Positions 1-10,345 of a DNA stretch of 64,000 nucleotides are shown here, piece after piece. Positions within the stretch are counted from its first letter, which is position 1, and each line of letters starts with the position of its first letter. Position numbers and translations under genes: made by a program. The notes below the pieces were generated by a model that was given only the letters and a program-made list of their open reading frames with translations, made no database searches and was not told the DNA's origin. The stretch is from Lucifuga dentata. Its lineage: Eukaryota > Chordata > Actinopteri > Ophidiiformes > Bythitidae. The stretch lies in NCBI GenBank assembly GCA_014773175.1, contig VXCM01005987.1:25399-89398 (forward strand). The letters are read 5' to 3'.

Positions 1-107
1 TTTAAAAACAGTTAATGAAGAGAGAAAAAAAACCTACCATTGAGTTTATGCATCAGTTCTTTAGGTTATTGCCCCACCTGCTGGTAAAAAGGCTGAACTA
101 CACATAA

Positions 108-240
108 AAGCTTTGATGAAGATTCTCAGTCATCCAGGCGGGAGATGAATTGTATGAAAACTGAGTCAAGTCAACCGGATTCAAGTCTCTAATTCTGAAA
201 CGTTTCACCGTTCATCCAAATTCATCAGTCAGAAATGATG
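108..240 (+). repeat. Partial copy of the 61-kb foldback repeat
   Basis: The stretch from agctttgatgaagattctc to cagtcagaaatg matches 60956-61090 closely. Only the left A-B modules are present, and the inverted arms are missing. Confidence 0.6.
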
Positions 241-289
241 TTAAACCTCCAGTAACTACTATGGTGTGTACATAGTTATACGTAGTTTT

Positions 290-640
290 ATACGTGTGTG
301 TGTGTGATATGTGTATGTTTTTCATTAAGACCAACAAGCAAAATGAGAATATTTTAAAAGTGATCCTGCCTTCTTATGTCTACACACCCACAATTGGTGC
401 AATTCTCTACATTATTTTTTATTCATGTTTATTTATTCAGTGTTTGTGCAATATTGTTTGCACATTTACTTTTATGCTTTTGTATTTTGATCTGTACATG
501 CTGTAGTTTTTAACCTGTATATATTGTTTATATATTAATATGTTTTCTGACACCACGCACCAAGAGAAATTCTTTGTGTTCTTGTACTTGGCGAATAGAA
601 GAATTCAGATTCTGATTCTGATCAGCTCTGCTAACAGGTT
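290..640 (+). mobile_element. Non-LTR retrotransposon 3' tail
   Basis: An AT-rich stretch ends with caccaagagaaattctttgt, an acttggc motif and a (ATTCTG)n tail, the form of 3' ends of many fish LINEs. No RT coding remains. The clade cannot be told from the tail alone. Confidence 0.45.
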
Positions 641-874
641 TATCTGTAACGGCAGCAAACAGCTTCTCTAACTCCACCTTTTTTCCTGTTTTCCACCTTT
701 CCTTTGCTCGTTTTTTCCGCGGCTAACTTAAAGTTCATTGAAAGTGACCGGATGGATGAAGGAGAGGAGCTGCGCTTCAGGTGTTGATTGACACGCCGGC
801 TGTTGCAGTGCATTCTGGGATTTGTAGTATCCGTGATGTGTGCACTGTATAACTGCGGGCCAGTTATTATGGAA

Positions 875-985
875 ATTAGATATTATCTCGCGGGCGGGTA
901 TAATTGTATTTCTCCGCGGGCCGGATGTGGCCCGCGGAGAAAGCCGGATGTGGCCCGCGGGCTTTGAGTTTGACATATGTGTCTT
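875..985 (-). mobile_element. hAT-like terminal fragment
   Basis: The sequence tatctcgcgggc...gtggcccgcgggctttgagtttgacat matches the right end of the complete element at 18843-19340. The other terminus is missing. Confidence 0.55.
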
Positions 986-1325
986 TATACTAATGTTATA
1001 TGAAGTATTATATTTTTCTTTTCTTGCCATTTCTACAGTGTTATGTTTCATTTGTTTTTACCATTTATCTCATATTGTCGCTTTTCTTATTTTTACTTAT
1101 TTTTATCCTATCTTATATTTTATCTTCTGTAGAAGTGCTNATTGTCGCTTTTCTTATTTTTACTTATTTTTATCCTATCTTATATTTTATCTTCTGTAGA
1201 AGTGCTGTTATTTTAACCTTTTTTTTATTTACTGCTGAGCTGACCCGTTTCTCTCGTGAAACACATTTCATTGTACCATTGACCCTGTGTTATCTACATA
1301 TGACAAATAAATCTGAATCTACTGT
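986..1325 (+). mobile_element. LINE-like 3' end with TCTGAATCT tail
   Basis: It ends gacaaataaatctgaatcta after a conserved-looking cattgtacc motif, typical of fish LINE 3' UTRs. It contains an N junction at 1140 flanked by a 66-bp exact repeat (1074-1139 and 1141-1206). Confidence 0.4.
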
Positions 1326-1385
1326 ACATTACGTCATCATGTCACGAACTTTTATTTTGAAATTCATAACCGGATGAACGGTGTC

Positions 1386-1393
1386 TGACGTCA
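1386..1393. promoter_or_regulatory. Palindromic CRE/ATF site in the dnajc15 promoter
   Basis: The exact palindrome TGACGTCA lies 27 bp upstream of the dnajc15 start codon in a CpG-rich stretch. This is the full cAMP-response element consensus bound by CREB/ATF dimers. The position next to a TATA-less, CpG-containing first exon fits a housekeeping mitochondrial gene promoter. The motif is seen; use in vivo is inferred. Confidence 0.5.
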
Positions 1394-1419
1394 CAGTGAC
1401 GCTTGTGCGGACAAACAAC

Positions 1420-1515
1420 ATGGCGAACGCCGGTGGAGTGACCGTGGAAAGAGACATCATGAAGTACGCAGAGTACAGTCCGGCAGACGTGAGGAGCGAG
1501 GCGGACAGGCGGCTG
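1420..1515 (+). CDS. dnajc15: dnajc15 coding exon 1
   Basis: It encodes residues 1-32, starting MANAGGV and ending EADRRL. The donor is gtgagt at 1516, phase 0. A (GT)n tract follows about 12 bases into the intron. Confidence 0.9.
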
Positions 1516-1524
1516 GTGAGTCTG

Positions 1525-1576
<52 letters not shown>

Positions 1577-4412
1577 CAGCTGGCGGCAGGTCGCAGCGCG
1601 AGCCTCCACAGGTCACGTGGGTCATCAGCTACGTTAGCTAACGTTAGCTGGTAAAAGCTAAAATACGAACGCCTCCTTTTGCTAGCGCGTAGTTTAACTT
1701 TAGAGATAAATTACGACGCGGTTCGAATTACTGGAGTTTTGTTAAAAATGTATAAAATGTGGGACTATTTAAGCCACAGGGGGCGACACCGAGCCTAATG
1801 TTAAAGGACCATACCGGGCATTTAGCATATTTAAGCCCAATAAATATTAATACATACATGTTACATGACGGACATCAGTTTTCCAAAACATAAACCTTCT
1901 GCTGCTTATGTCTGAGCCGCTGTTTGTCTGCTTCCAGTAGAAACTTTTAGCTCCACGTGAGTCATGAAGCACAAAAACATCCAGACTGCATCCAAACATC
2001 ACACAGCTGGCTCCATTATTAACAGTATTTAATTGATAATTGATTAATTACCACCCCTCCGCTGCCGTTCTGCCCGTGGTGCTGTTAAATGACCTCTGAC
2101 CCCGTCTAACAGCTGATTTTGTTCCTCAGGGAGGGGCTCTGATTGCGGTGGGTCTCGGTGTGGCTGCTGCAGGCTTCGCTGGTAAGAATGGATTAATTTT
2201 TCATTTCGTATAAGTACCTAAACTTTCTGTAGAGATTTTATTTAGAGTATTTTAATTTTCATAACTGAAGTAAGGCAAACAGCATCATTTCCTTCTGTTT
2301 TTATGAATGACAGCAGGTGAATAAAGAAGGTGAAGAAAAGCGTGTTTGATGAAGGTTTGGTTTATGTCGTCGTCTTGTTTTAATCCACAGGCCGCTACGC
2401 GTTCCAGCTGTGGAAGCCTCTTGGACAAGTCCTGTCTGAGACCGTGAAGAAGATGCCCTCGTCAGTGAGTAATTCATCATACATGTTCCTGTCCTGACTG
2501 CTGACTCCTTTAACCGCCTCTTCACACGAGTAAAACAGCAGAATCCTGAGTCAGAAAGCCATCAGCAGAAACTGCTTAAAGCCAGAAATTCCCTCATTTA
2601 ATGACTGGATTGATGTAACTTATGACATTTTTATTATGGAACAAATAACCTTGTCCAGAAGGCTACAGAAAGACAAATTTGAGGAAGTTTGAGAAAAATG
2701 GATGAGATACATCACACCTATTCACCCTTCATTAGTATTAGATTTTTTTCTTCTTCTTTCCTCTCCAAAGGATAAGCATCATAAATGGATTTATACTACA
2801 GGCACATCCCAGGTTTATGCATTCAGTTTACCACTTTTTATTTTATTTTCTTGTTCTATTTGTTTTTTTATACTTCTTAGTTTACTTAGATTTTTTGTTT
2901 TTAAAAGGAAGGGAGAGACGAGGACATTTTTTGTTTTGTACCACCATTAGTAAAGGCAATAATACGTTATTGTAGCTTTTGTTTTGATGGGTCTAAACTT
3001 AATGAAATAATGTTAAGATGGACATTGGTCAACATGGGGACTAGCGTGTTCTGATGCTGCTGCCTGTCGTCTGCAGGCTGATCTGTTGTAACCGTGTAGA
3101 AACTCATGTATTTCCTGTTTCATTTCTCTTTTCTCTAGAAAAACAAAATATATTAAAACAAAAACAAAAACATGAGTAACAGCTAATCTCAATTGTCACC
3201 ATCTTTGTTTACATGCTCAGTGAAACTGGAAGTAGTTTTTAAAGGGCCATACCATCTATTTTACGTTTGAGCCGAATATATTCAGTTTTCATACATGTTA
3301 CGTTACTGACAATCATTTCCCAAAGGATAAAACCATATTTCAGCTTTCCTGATATTTTGCAAAATCTCTTAATCTTTCAAAATCAAATATTCAAGTGATA
3401 CACCCACCTTAAAAATCCATGTTTCTCCTGCTAATAGTTACACAGCCTTATGAAGTCACGGTCCTTTAAATTTTTCCATAAACGCAGGTCTTCTTTTGGG
3501 ACTATATTCCCCGGTGGAGGCATACATTCACTCCACGCTTTTTATTGAGCTTAAACACTAAAATTACATAACTTCTAAAAAAACCTGAATACACGTCTTG
3601 TTGGTGATGATGGATTACCTATCCCAAGAACGTTTACAGTATCAACAAGTTGATTTTAATAGCAGAATGAACTGAAACCAATGGAGGTCTGGAAGGTAGG
3701 AAAAACATTTTTAATTCACCGTTCCAGTAGTATGATTTGGGAAATGATTGTCAGTATGAAAATTGAATATATTAGGCTCAAACATGCAAAATGGGTGGTA
3801 TGGTCCTTTAAGGCGTTCTAATAAGTAAAATGGTGTCGGTGATGTTTTAGATGATGAAGCTCTGCTCCTCTTCTCATCCAGGCCTTCTCCTCATATTATA
3901 AAGGAGGCTTTGAACAGAAGATGTCCAAACGAGAGGCCAGCCTCATCCTTGGCATCAGGTAAAACGTGTTAGCGTGATACTGTAAGTGATTTGCGTCGTG
4001 ATGCTGAGTGCTGATTGGTCACCTGGACGTTTGATGTCTTCATCTGCAGCCCAGCCAGCAGCAAGGTAAAGGTACGCGAGGCTCACCGCAGGATCATGGT
4101 GCTGAACCACCCAGATAAAGGCAAGCTGAAGTCTTCCTGTCTGCTCCATGCTGCAGCTCTGCATGAGAACACACACTCTTAAAGGAACATTACAACATTT
4201 TTACTAATTATTATTTATTTGCTGTCCTATCAGAGAATATCGGTATCAGTTTCATATTCTGTACAGAGATGAGTACGAGTATGTTTAGTGACGGTAGAGT
4301 CAAACTGAAATGTGTGTGTGTGTGTGTGTGTGTGTGCGCAGGTGGGTCACCATACCTTGCTGCTAAGATCAACGAAGCCAAAGACCTTTTGGATAAGGAA
4401 ACCCGGCGATGA
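1420..4412 (+). CDS. dnajc15: DnaJ homolog subfamily C member 15 (complete, 6 coding exons)
   Basis: Coding exons are 1420-1515, 2130-2181, 2391-2464, 3882-3958, 4050-4120 and 4342-4412, giving 146 aa against 150 in the human protein. Residues 1-32 include the KYAEY motif typical of DNAJC15 and absent from the shorter paralogue DNAJC19. Residues 34-54 are a hydrophobic Gly/Ala-rich membrane segment ([20 protein letters not shown]). The [18 protein letters not shown] stretch leads into a degenerate C-terminal J domain with the HPD triad at 120-122, followed by [18 protein letters not shown]. The family (Pam18/Tim14, also called MCJ) sits in the mitochondrial inner membrane, stimulates mtHsp70 at the TIM23 motor and, in vertebrates, restrains complex I. 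The start ATG has A at -3 and G at +4, and an upstream ATG at 1374 stops after four codons. All splice phases agree. Four junctions are GT-AG and the last is GC-AG. The neighbour enox1 is convergent, as in human. Confidence 0.95.
1528..1569 (+). repeat. (GT)n microsatellite in dnajc15 intron 1
   Basis: An uninterrupted GT run starts 12 bases after the exon 1 donor. Confidence 0.95.
1797..1930 (+). mobile_element. Partial TTAA MITE in dnajc15 intron 1
   Basis: It starts with the family terminus TTAAAGGACCATACC and reads into the subfamily with agcccaataaat. No right end was found nearby. Confidence 0.6.
2130..2181 (+). CDS. dnajc15: dnajc15 coding exon 2
   Basis: It encodes [17 protein letters not shown], most of the membrane segment. 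The acceptor is ttcctcag, the donor gtaaga, and the exon ends in phase 1. Confidence 0.93.
2391..2464 (+). CDS. dnajc15: dnajc15 coding exon 3
   Basis: It encodes [20 protein letters not shown] then KMPSS. The acceptor is atccacag and the donor gtgagt, ending in phase 0. Confidence 0.93.
3239..3811 (+). mobile_element. Full-length TTAA MITE, copy 1 (dnajc15 intron 3)
   Basis: The 573-bp element is bounded by TTAAAGGGCCATACC and GGTATGGTCCTTTAA. Long subterminal inverted repeats include catgtttgagcc and ggctcaaacatg, and gacaatcatttccca and its complement. No ORF is present. The body is nearly identical to copies at 16795, 33511 and 52402, so it moved recently. It ends 70 bp before exon 4 and may supply its branch point or pyrimidine tract. 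Confidence 0.85.
3882..3958 (+). CDS. dnajc15: dnajc15 coding exon 4
   Basis: It encodes [20 protein letters not shown] then LILGI, the strongly conserved region before the J-domain helices. The donor is gtaaaa at 3959, phase 2. A 573-bp MITE ends only 70 bp upstream, in intron 3. Confidence 0.95.
4050..4120 (+). CDS. dnajc15: dnajc15 coding exon 5 (J domain, HPD motif, GC donor)
   Basis: It encodes [20 protein letters not shown] then HPDK, including the HPD triad needed to stimulate Hsp70 ATPase. The exon ends AAAG followed by gcaagc, so the donor is GC, not GT. Joining to 4342 restores the family motif HPDKGGSPY, which fixes this junction. Confidence 0.93.
4121..4341 (+). other. GC-AG intron 5 of dnajc15
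   Basis: This 221-bp intron starts gcaagc after exonic AAAG and ends (TG)n-gcgcag. The exonic AAG and intronic CAAG around the GC fit the compensating strong-donor context usual for GC-AG introns. The acceptor has an alternating UG tract instead of a pyrimidine tract. Confidence 0.85.
4342..4412 (+). CDS. dnajc15: dnajc15 coding exon 6 with stop
   Basis: It encodes [20 protein letters not shown] then RR and stop TGA at 4410-4412. The acceptor is preceded by a (TG)n tract (4311-4336) ending in gcgcag. A (CA)n run of about 60 bp begins 36 bases after the stop, in the 3' UTR. Confidence 0.94.
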
Positions 4413-4447
4413 CCTGCACTGTTGACGGATTTCAGACTTCAACGCCC

Positions 4448-4450
4448 CAC

Positions 4451-4508
<58 letters not shown>
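4448..4508 (+). repeat. (CA)n microsatellite in dnajc15 3' UTR
   Basis: A CA run begins 36 bases after the stop codon and would be transcribed as (CA)n, a possible hnRNP L ligand. Confidence 0.95.
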
Positions 4509-4510
<2 letters not shown>

Positions 4511-4764
4511 GGAATTCTGTTGACGTACATGATGGCACGATGATGGAAACTCATCATGGTACCAGCATCTTCAGGACTCGTCTACAGGAAGTCAGCCGCC
4601 TTTAAAACGTCGTTCCGCTCTGCAGCAACATTCTAAGTTCAAACAGATTCAGTTTACGATGAAACTAAACAGGAAGCAGCAGATCCTCACGTCTGATGAT
4701 GGTGTAGATTTGTATTTTTTTTGGAGGATCAGTCGAGGAAAGGATTCTTCTGTCTGGATCACGA

Positions 4765-4777
4765 CCACTAGAGGGCG
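4765..4777 (+). promoter_or_regulatory. CTCF-like motif in dnajc15 3' UTR
   Basis: CCACTAGAGGGCG fits the CTCF core CCASYAGRKGGCR, in plus orientation. Binding is inferred. Confidence 0.4.
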
Positions 4778-4993
4778 TAGTGACCCTGCAGCTCGTCTGC
4801 TGGTTAAAGCCTGTTGGCTGTTCTGATGCTACAAACATGCTAACAGACATGAAGAGCAGCGTCACATACAACCGTCAGCATATGTTATCATGTCAGCTTC
4901 CTGATTCCATGTTTTTAATATCCATACTGTTTATCACGCCTGAACATCAGTAAAAAAAAAAAGTTCTAGGATGTATTTATGGAACAATATAAT

Positions 4994-4999
4994 AATAAA
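4994..4999 (+). terminator. Likely poly(A) signal of dnajc15
   Basis: AATAAA lies 582 bp after the stop codon. It is the first canonical hexamer downstream of the stop and is followed by GT-rich sequence. A 3' UTR of about 0.6 kb is plausible; transcripts were not available. Confidence 0.5.
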
Positions 5000-5936
5000 T
5001 TCAAGTGTCTGAAGTATTTCCTTTGAATATGACGAACATGAAAATTGTAAAATTAAATTAAATAGAGTATTTAATACATGTTGTGTTTGAGCAGCAGTGA
5101 TTGTTCCATTTCAGAAATCATGTTATTACAAATCATATTAAAACGTGATCAGTTTAACGTGATCCAGTACAACATCATTTTCAGTGTGTGTGTGTGTGTG
5201 TGTGTGTAACATCAGAAACATCTTGCAGCTCGTCGTCGTAGCATCATGACATGCAGCTTCCTTCCTGCTGTGATGATTTAAAAGCAACAGGACCAAATGA
5301 AGGAAAGAGTGAACACGTGTGTGTGTGTGTGTGTAAGTGGAAGCAGATGGACAGTAAGCAGCAGGAGATTTACAGTATCAGAGTACGTTACATCCTGTCA
5401 GTCAGAAAATCAGAGTTTGACTTCCTGTAGTAACATCAGGTTGGAGCCGTTTGACGTATTGATCCTTTATTGTAAAGTTAACAAGAACTGAAATTAGGAA
5501 AATATTTCAAACAGAATTCCTATTAACTAATATTCTACATAACATAGTTTCACAGTAAGTACACCTCTAGGCAAAAATATGAATATTTAGTAGATGCAGC
5601 ATTGTTTACAAAAAACCAAAAACTCTGATTTTCTTCCTGGCAGACAGGAAGTACGTACTCTGATATGTTCTGTAATATTATAATAATAATAATAATAATC
5701 TAGCAGAGATGAATTCAGGAATTCATAAAAACAAACACTGATTATCAATTAACGCAGGACTTTCCTATTTTCATATCAATCTGCTCGTTAATATTTCAAA
5801 CCTTTTGCTGCTTCATGAAATACATTTTCTCTTCTGAGCCATGTGACTAAACTGAACTTTCTGACATTATGACATCTATTTTTTATGTGATAAAACCTTT
5901 AACAAATGAGGCTTCAGAGTTCAAAATCAGCCTTAA

Positions 5937-7000
5937 AGGACCATACTGGTAATTTTCCATGTTTATTGCCATTTTACTGAATTAAAACATCCATTTCTTC
6001 TGTAATTATCCTTACGTGTTACAGGTGAAACGTTGAGTTTAAAGTTGGTTTATGACCTGAACATTTGAGTTTGAAAGATTAGAGGATTTGGCAAAATAAC
6101 AGAAAAACTAAAATATAGTTTTATGTTATTAAAAATGGTTGGCAGTCTTCTTTTCCTTTGGGCTTTCCCTTCAGGGCTCACCACAGCGAATCATCTGCCT
6201 CCATCTAACCCTATCCTCTGCCTCCTCTTCTCTCACACCAACTAACTTCATGTCCTCTTTCACTACATCCATAAATCTCCTCTTTGGTCTTCCTCTAGGC
6301 CTCCTGCCTGGCAGTTCCAACCTCAGCATCCTTCTACCGATATGTTCACTATCCCTCCTCTGTACATGTCCAAACCATCTCAGTCTGGCCTCTCTGACTT
6401 TATCTCCAAAACATCTAACATGCGCTGTCCCTCTGATGTACTCGTTCCTGATCCTATCCATCCTCGTCACTCCCAAAGAGAACCTCAGCATTTTAGTCTC
6501 TGCTACCTCTAGCTCTGCCTCCTGTCTTTTCCTCAGTGCCACTGTCTCTAAGCCATACAACATCGCTGGTCTCACCACCGTTTTGTACACCTTTCCTTTC
6601 ATTCTTGCCGAGACTCTTTTGTCACACATCACACCTGACACTTTTCTCCACCCATTCCAACCTGCTTGCACACGTTTCTTCACCTCTTTTCCACACTCTC
6701 CATTGCTCTGGACTGTGGACCCTAAGTACTTAAAATCCTCCACCTTCTTTATCTCTATTCCCTGTAACCTCACCATTCCACTTGAGTCCCTCTCATTCAC
6801 AGCCATGTATTCTGTCTTGCTGCGGCTAACCTTCATTCCTCTCCTTTCCAGGGCATATCTCCACCTCTCTAGGTTTTCCTCCACCTGCTCCCTGCTCTCA
6901 CTACAGATCACAGTGTCATCTGCAAACATCATAGTCCAAGGGCAGTAAGATGTTTTTATTAGGCTCAAACATGCAAAATCACTGATATGGTCCTTTAAAC
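5937..7000 (+). mobile_element. TTAA MITE (older subfamily) split by a LINE
   Basis: The left half (5937-6146) begins TTAAAGGACCATACT and the right half (about 6947-7000) ends tatggtcctttaa. The uninterrupted relative at 32567-32629 shows the two halves were contiguous at ggttggcag. Confidence 0.8.
6147..6940 (-). mobile_element. RTE-like LINE, 5'-truncated, RT C-terminal region open
   Basis: On the minus strand a frame is open through the whole insert (about 258 codons to 6171). It begins PWTMMFADDTVICSE, with the FADD catalytic motif of reverse transcriptase, then RGMKVSRSKTEYM, FKYLGSTVQSNGECG, VVRPAMLYGLET, ARLRWFGHVQRRD and LPGRRPRGRPKRRFMDVVKE. These belong to the LINE RT thumb and C-terminal region; I favour the RTE clade. 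The 5' truncation removes the endonuclease and most of the RT. GGCAGT at 6141-6146 and 6941-6946 is a probable 6-bp target-site duplication. The uninterrupted frame suggests a young insertion. Confidence 0.85.
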
Positions 7001-8334
7001 TAAAGCTAACACTATGTAGCATTACTATCAGCTAATTTTTTAGAAATTGCTTAAAATTAGACTTTTTAAATTCAGCTTATTTAGGAGTTAACTGTATTTC
7101 TGCAGGAATTGAAACTCAAACTGAACCTGGAAACATTAAAGGACTGATTTTTATTTGACTTTAGCCTTCAAAGCTTCCAGCTCATTTACAGTTTTCAGTA
7201 AGCATCATGCCTGACAAATAAACTCATCTATAAAATGAGAAATAAGAATTTTCCAGAAGCAAATGCAGAATGAAGTTTGCAGCGATCTGTTTATTCTGTT
7301 TCATTTCCAGATTCTGAGACTTTTTCTAGAAAACAGCAGAAAGAAGCAGATTTTATTAGAATCATAATCTGACTGATTAGTCATTGTTTGAAGAAAATCA
7401 AACTTTCGGACTCATTAACATAAAACTGACTTGTTCAGAATTCTGATTGGTCTGATTCTTGAAATAATCAAAGACTGATTTAGTTTTTTCATACTTGATG
7501 TTTATGACGTTAATGTCGTTTCTCGTCGGCTGAAGCTGAAATCAGAATAACTTCCTGCGGCAGCTATCTAAAATAAATAAAAGCCTGCTATATTTTACAG
7601 CAGATGCTGATAAGATTATTTTCTTTAGATGAAACTAAATCACCTTCAGACATTCTGTATTTCCTGTTTTTACAGTTTATAATTCCTAAAATGTTGCTGT
7701 AACATGATAACAGCATAAACATGTCGGATCATAAACTAATAAACATGCTGACAACAACACTGACCACACAGGTTGCTAAGCAACTGTTATGCAGCATTGT
7801 GTTTCATAATAACATGCTGTGACCCCTTCACTGCCACTCTGTACACAACAGCGCTTCCTGTTTCTCAAACTGCAGGACCTAAAGCAAATCAGTGTACAAT
7901 ACTATATTATATACTAGATACCATACTATATCCTGTTTTTGCTATGTTGTGTACTATACAATACTATACACACACACATATATATATATACACACACAAT
8001 CCACTTCATAGGTCAATAGGTCATACCATAATCAGCAGATTTCTGATACCTGATTTATTTCATGTATGCACGTGTCTCAAAACAGATCTGACAACATCTG
8101 ATTCCATGTGATTTTTTTTTAACATTTACATCTTCACAGCACAGATCTGATACATGTCAGCAAAAGCTGAGATTCAGCTCCGTGTTTAATGAAGCCAAAC
8201 ACACGCTAACAGTCACCTGATTTTTGGTTTTTACTAATTTATCCGTTCAGGAAATTGTTCAGATTTGGAGCCTAAATCAGAACCTGTCACACATAAAAAT
8301 AATCTGAGCTGCTGCAGAAACAAAGTGAAACTAA

Positions 8335-8491
8335 CACACACATACACACACACGCACACACACACATACACATACACACACGCATGCAGACACAAACATG
8401 CACACACAAATGCTGTGAAAGACAAGCTGAGCCGCTGGGAGAGGAGACCCCTGCTCCCCCCACTGCTACTCCATCAGCTGTCACTCACTCA

Positions 8492-8529
<38 letters not shown>

Positions 8530-8624
8530 CCTGGGAATTGTGTTCAGATGTAAAGCTTCAGACTGCAGCAGGATTTGCTGTCAGAGCGAAAAGAACCTGA
8601 AACATGTCATGTGACCAGGTCGCT

Positions 8625-8671
<47 letters not shown>

Positions 8672-8862
8672 GCCTTTAGAGAAATATCTGAAAAAATTCC
8701 GCTGCTGATACAAGGTCACATTTTTCTGAGCTTCCAGGATATTTTACTTTCCATAAACACAGAGATAATTATTCTCTTTAGGTTCAGAGAGAAACAGCAG
8801 AGCAGAGAAAGATGGAGGAGAGCCAGGACACACACACGCACACACGCACACACACACACACC
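8335..8862 (+). repeat. Cluster of CA and GT microsatellites
   Basis: It holds CA-type tracts at about 8335-8410, 8493-8528 and 8829-8861 and a GT run at 8627-8670, in the gene-free spacer. Confidence 0.9.
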
Positions 8863-9286
8863 TCTGACATGGCTGTTATGGGTATTTAAAGTCGTCATGC
8901 TGCCATTGTGCCTTTTGGCCAAATGAGTTTTTCAGCTTCTGTCAGAGATTTATGATTCTAGATTTTCAAACCTCCAGAAATGAGAAAACCACAGGAAATG
9001 ACATGAAATCTGACTTAAACCCAAACATGTCACATCACACATTTCACACTCTCTGCTGTGAAATGTGGAGGAAATTTTGGGGAAAAAAGGATCAAAACGA
9101 CCAAAAATTGATCTGTTAAAAATGGGCGTGGCCTATCCTGCTGCGATCCATACCTGTCAACATTCCCGTTTTTCCTGGTTTCTCCCGTATTTTCACCTCC
9201 TCTCCGGTTTGGCGGTAAATCTCCCGTATTTTAACTTTTCCAGAATCCTAATTGGCCCAATCGAGTTGTTTGGGTCGTTATGTGGC

Positions 9287-9300
9287 GCGCCCCCTGCTGG
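9287..9300 (-). promoter_or_regulatory. Strong CTCF-like motif in the intergenic spacer
   Basis: The reverse complement reads CCAGCAGGGGGCGC, the classic CTCF core without mismatch. It lies between the two convergent genes. Confidence 0.5.
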
Positions 9301-10345
9301 GGAGTGGAGGTATTACAGTAGTTTGCCAGAGGAACCTGAAGCAAACCGGAACCAAAGTTGATGGAAACAGTTTCTCATGGGAACAATAAACAAAGATAAT
9401 ACCGTGATGCTAGCAAAGCTTCTTCGTATCCCAGAAAATCTCCGGTATTTTCTAACTCATTGGTGATGCTGTGATCTACTGAAGTTAGATAATGAAATTT
9501 CCGGCGCAGAAAAATGATTCTGGTTCTTTTCAAACATGAGGCGGAAGTGTTGGAAACAGATTAATGGGGAGCGTTCATTGCTGCTAACGCTAGAAGCTAA
9601 AGAAGCTAAAGCTAAGAGCTACGACAGAATTCCGTCACACAGCTCAGCGTTCACTTTTTACCCTCCAGCGCTTCATGACCTGCAAACGACCTCACACAGG
9701 AGCTTTCCTGCTAGGTGTAATGAGGGGCGGAGCCAACAGGTGACGGCGGGAAAATGAAGAAACGTCTCCAGCCGCCATCAACTAAAGCAGCACAAAGAAC
9801 CAGAATAATTACAGCTGCTGTCAACAGGCTTCATTAGGACACAGCACAGCTAACGGAACACTGCTCCCACTCCCCTCTGCTCCCCACGCGTTATTTATAG
9901 AGCAACACACACACACACACACACACACAGAGCTCCGCATGGNTTTGGCAAGGAGACAAATTGGTTGCTCACACACACACACACACACGATAGGTGACTT
10001 TTATACTGCATGATTTTAAAAGAATACACAGGAAGTCAGCTGGAATGAAGCTGAGGAGCTTTTAGCTGCTGTGATGATGGAGATGAAGATAATTAGCTGA
10101 GATGCATCATGTTCCTCATGTCAGCAGCAGCAAAACCACAAAACAAACGTCTGAAGGATTAAATACAGCACAAATCAGAAATCCTTCCTGTCTGAAGCCA
10201 CATGCAACACGCTGCTTTCATAGTCAGCCATAATGATACATACATGTCCATACGTCATCTACATCCATACATCATGCCCATACATGATACATCATCTACA
10301 TGTCCATACATCATCTACATCACTAAAATACATGGAGATACAGCA

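Noticed and set aside
1074..1206. Apparent 66-bp tandem duplication
   Set aside because: It is centred on a single N, like many others here, and is best explained as an assembly overlap.
1711..1735. ggttcgaatt, tRNA T-loop-like
   Set aside because: No acceptor stem, D arm or anticodon arm can be placed around it.
6139..6948. Plus-strand ORF of 269 codons
   Set aside because: It is the antisense shadow of the LINE reverse-transcriptase frame and has no family-like motifs.
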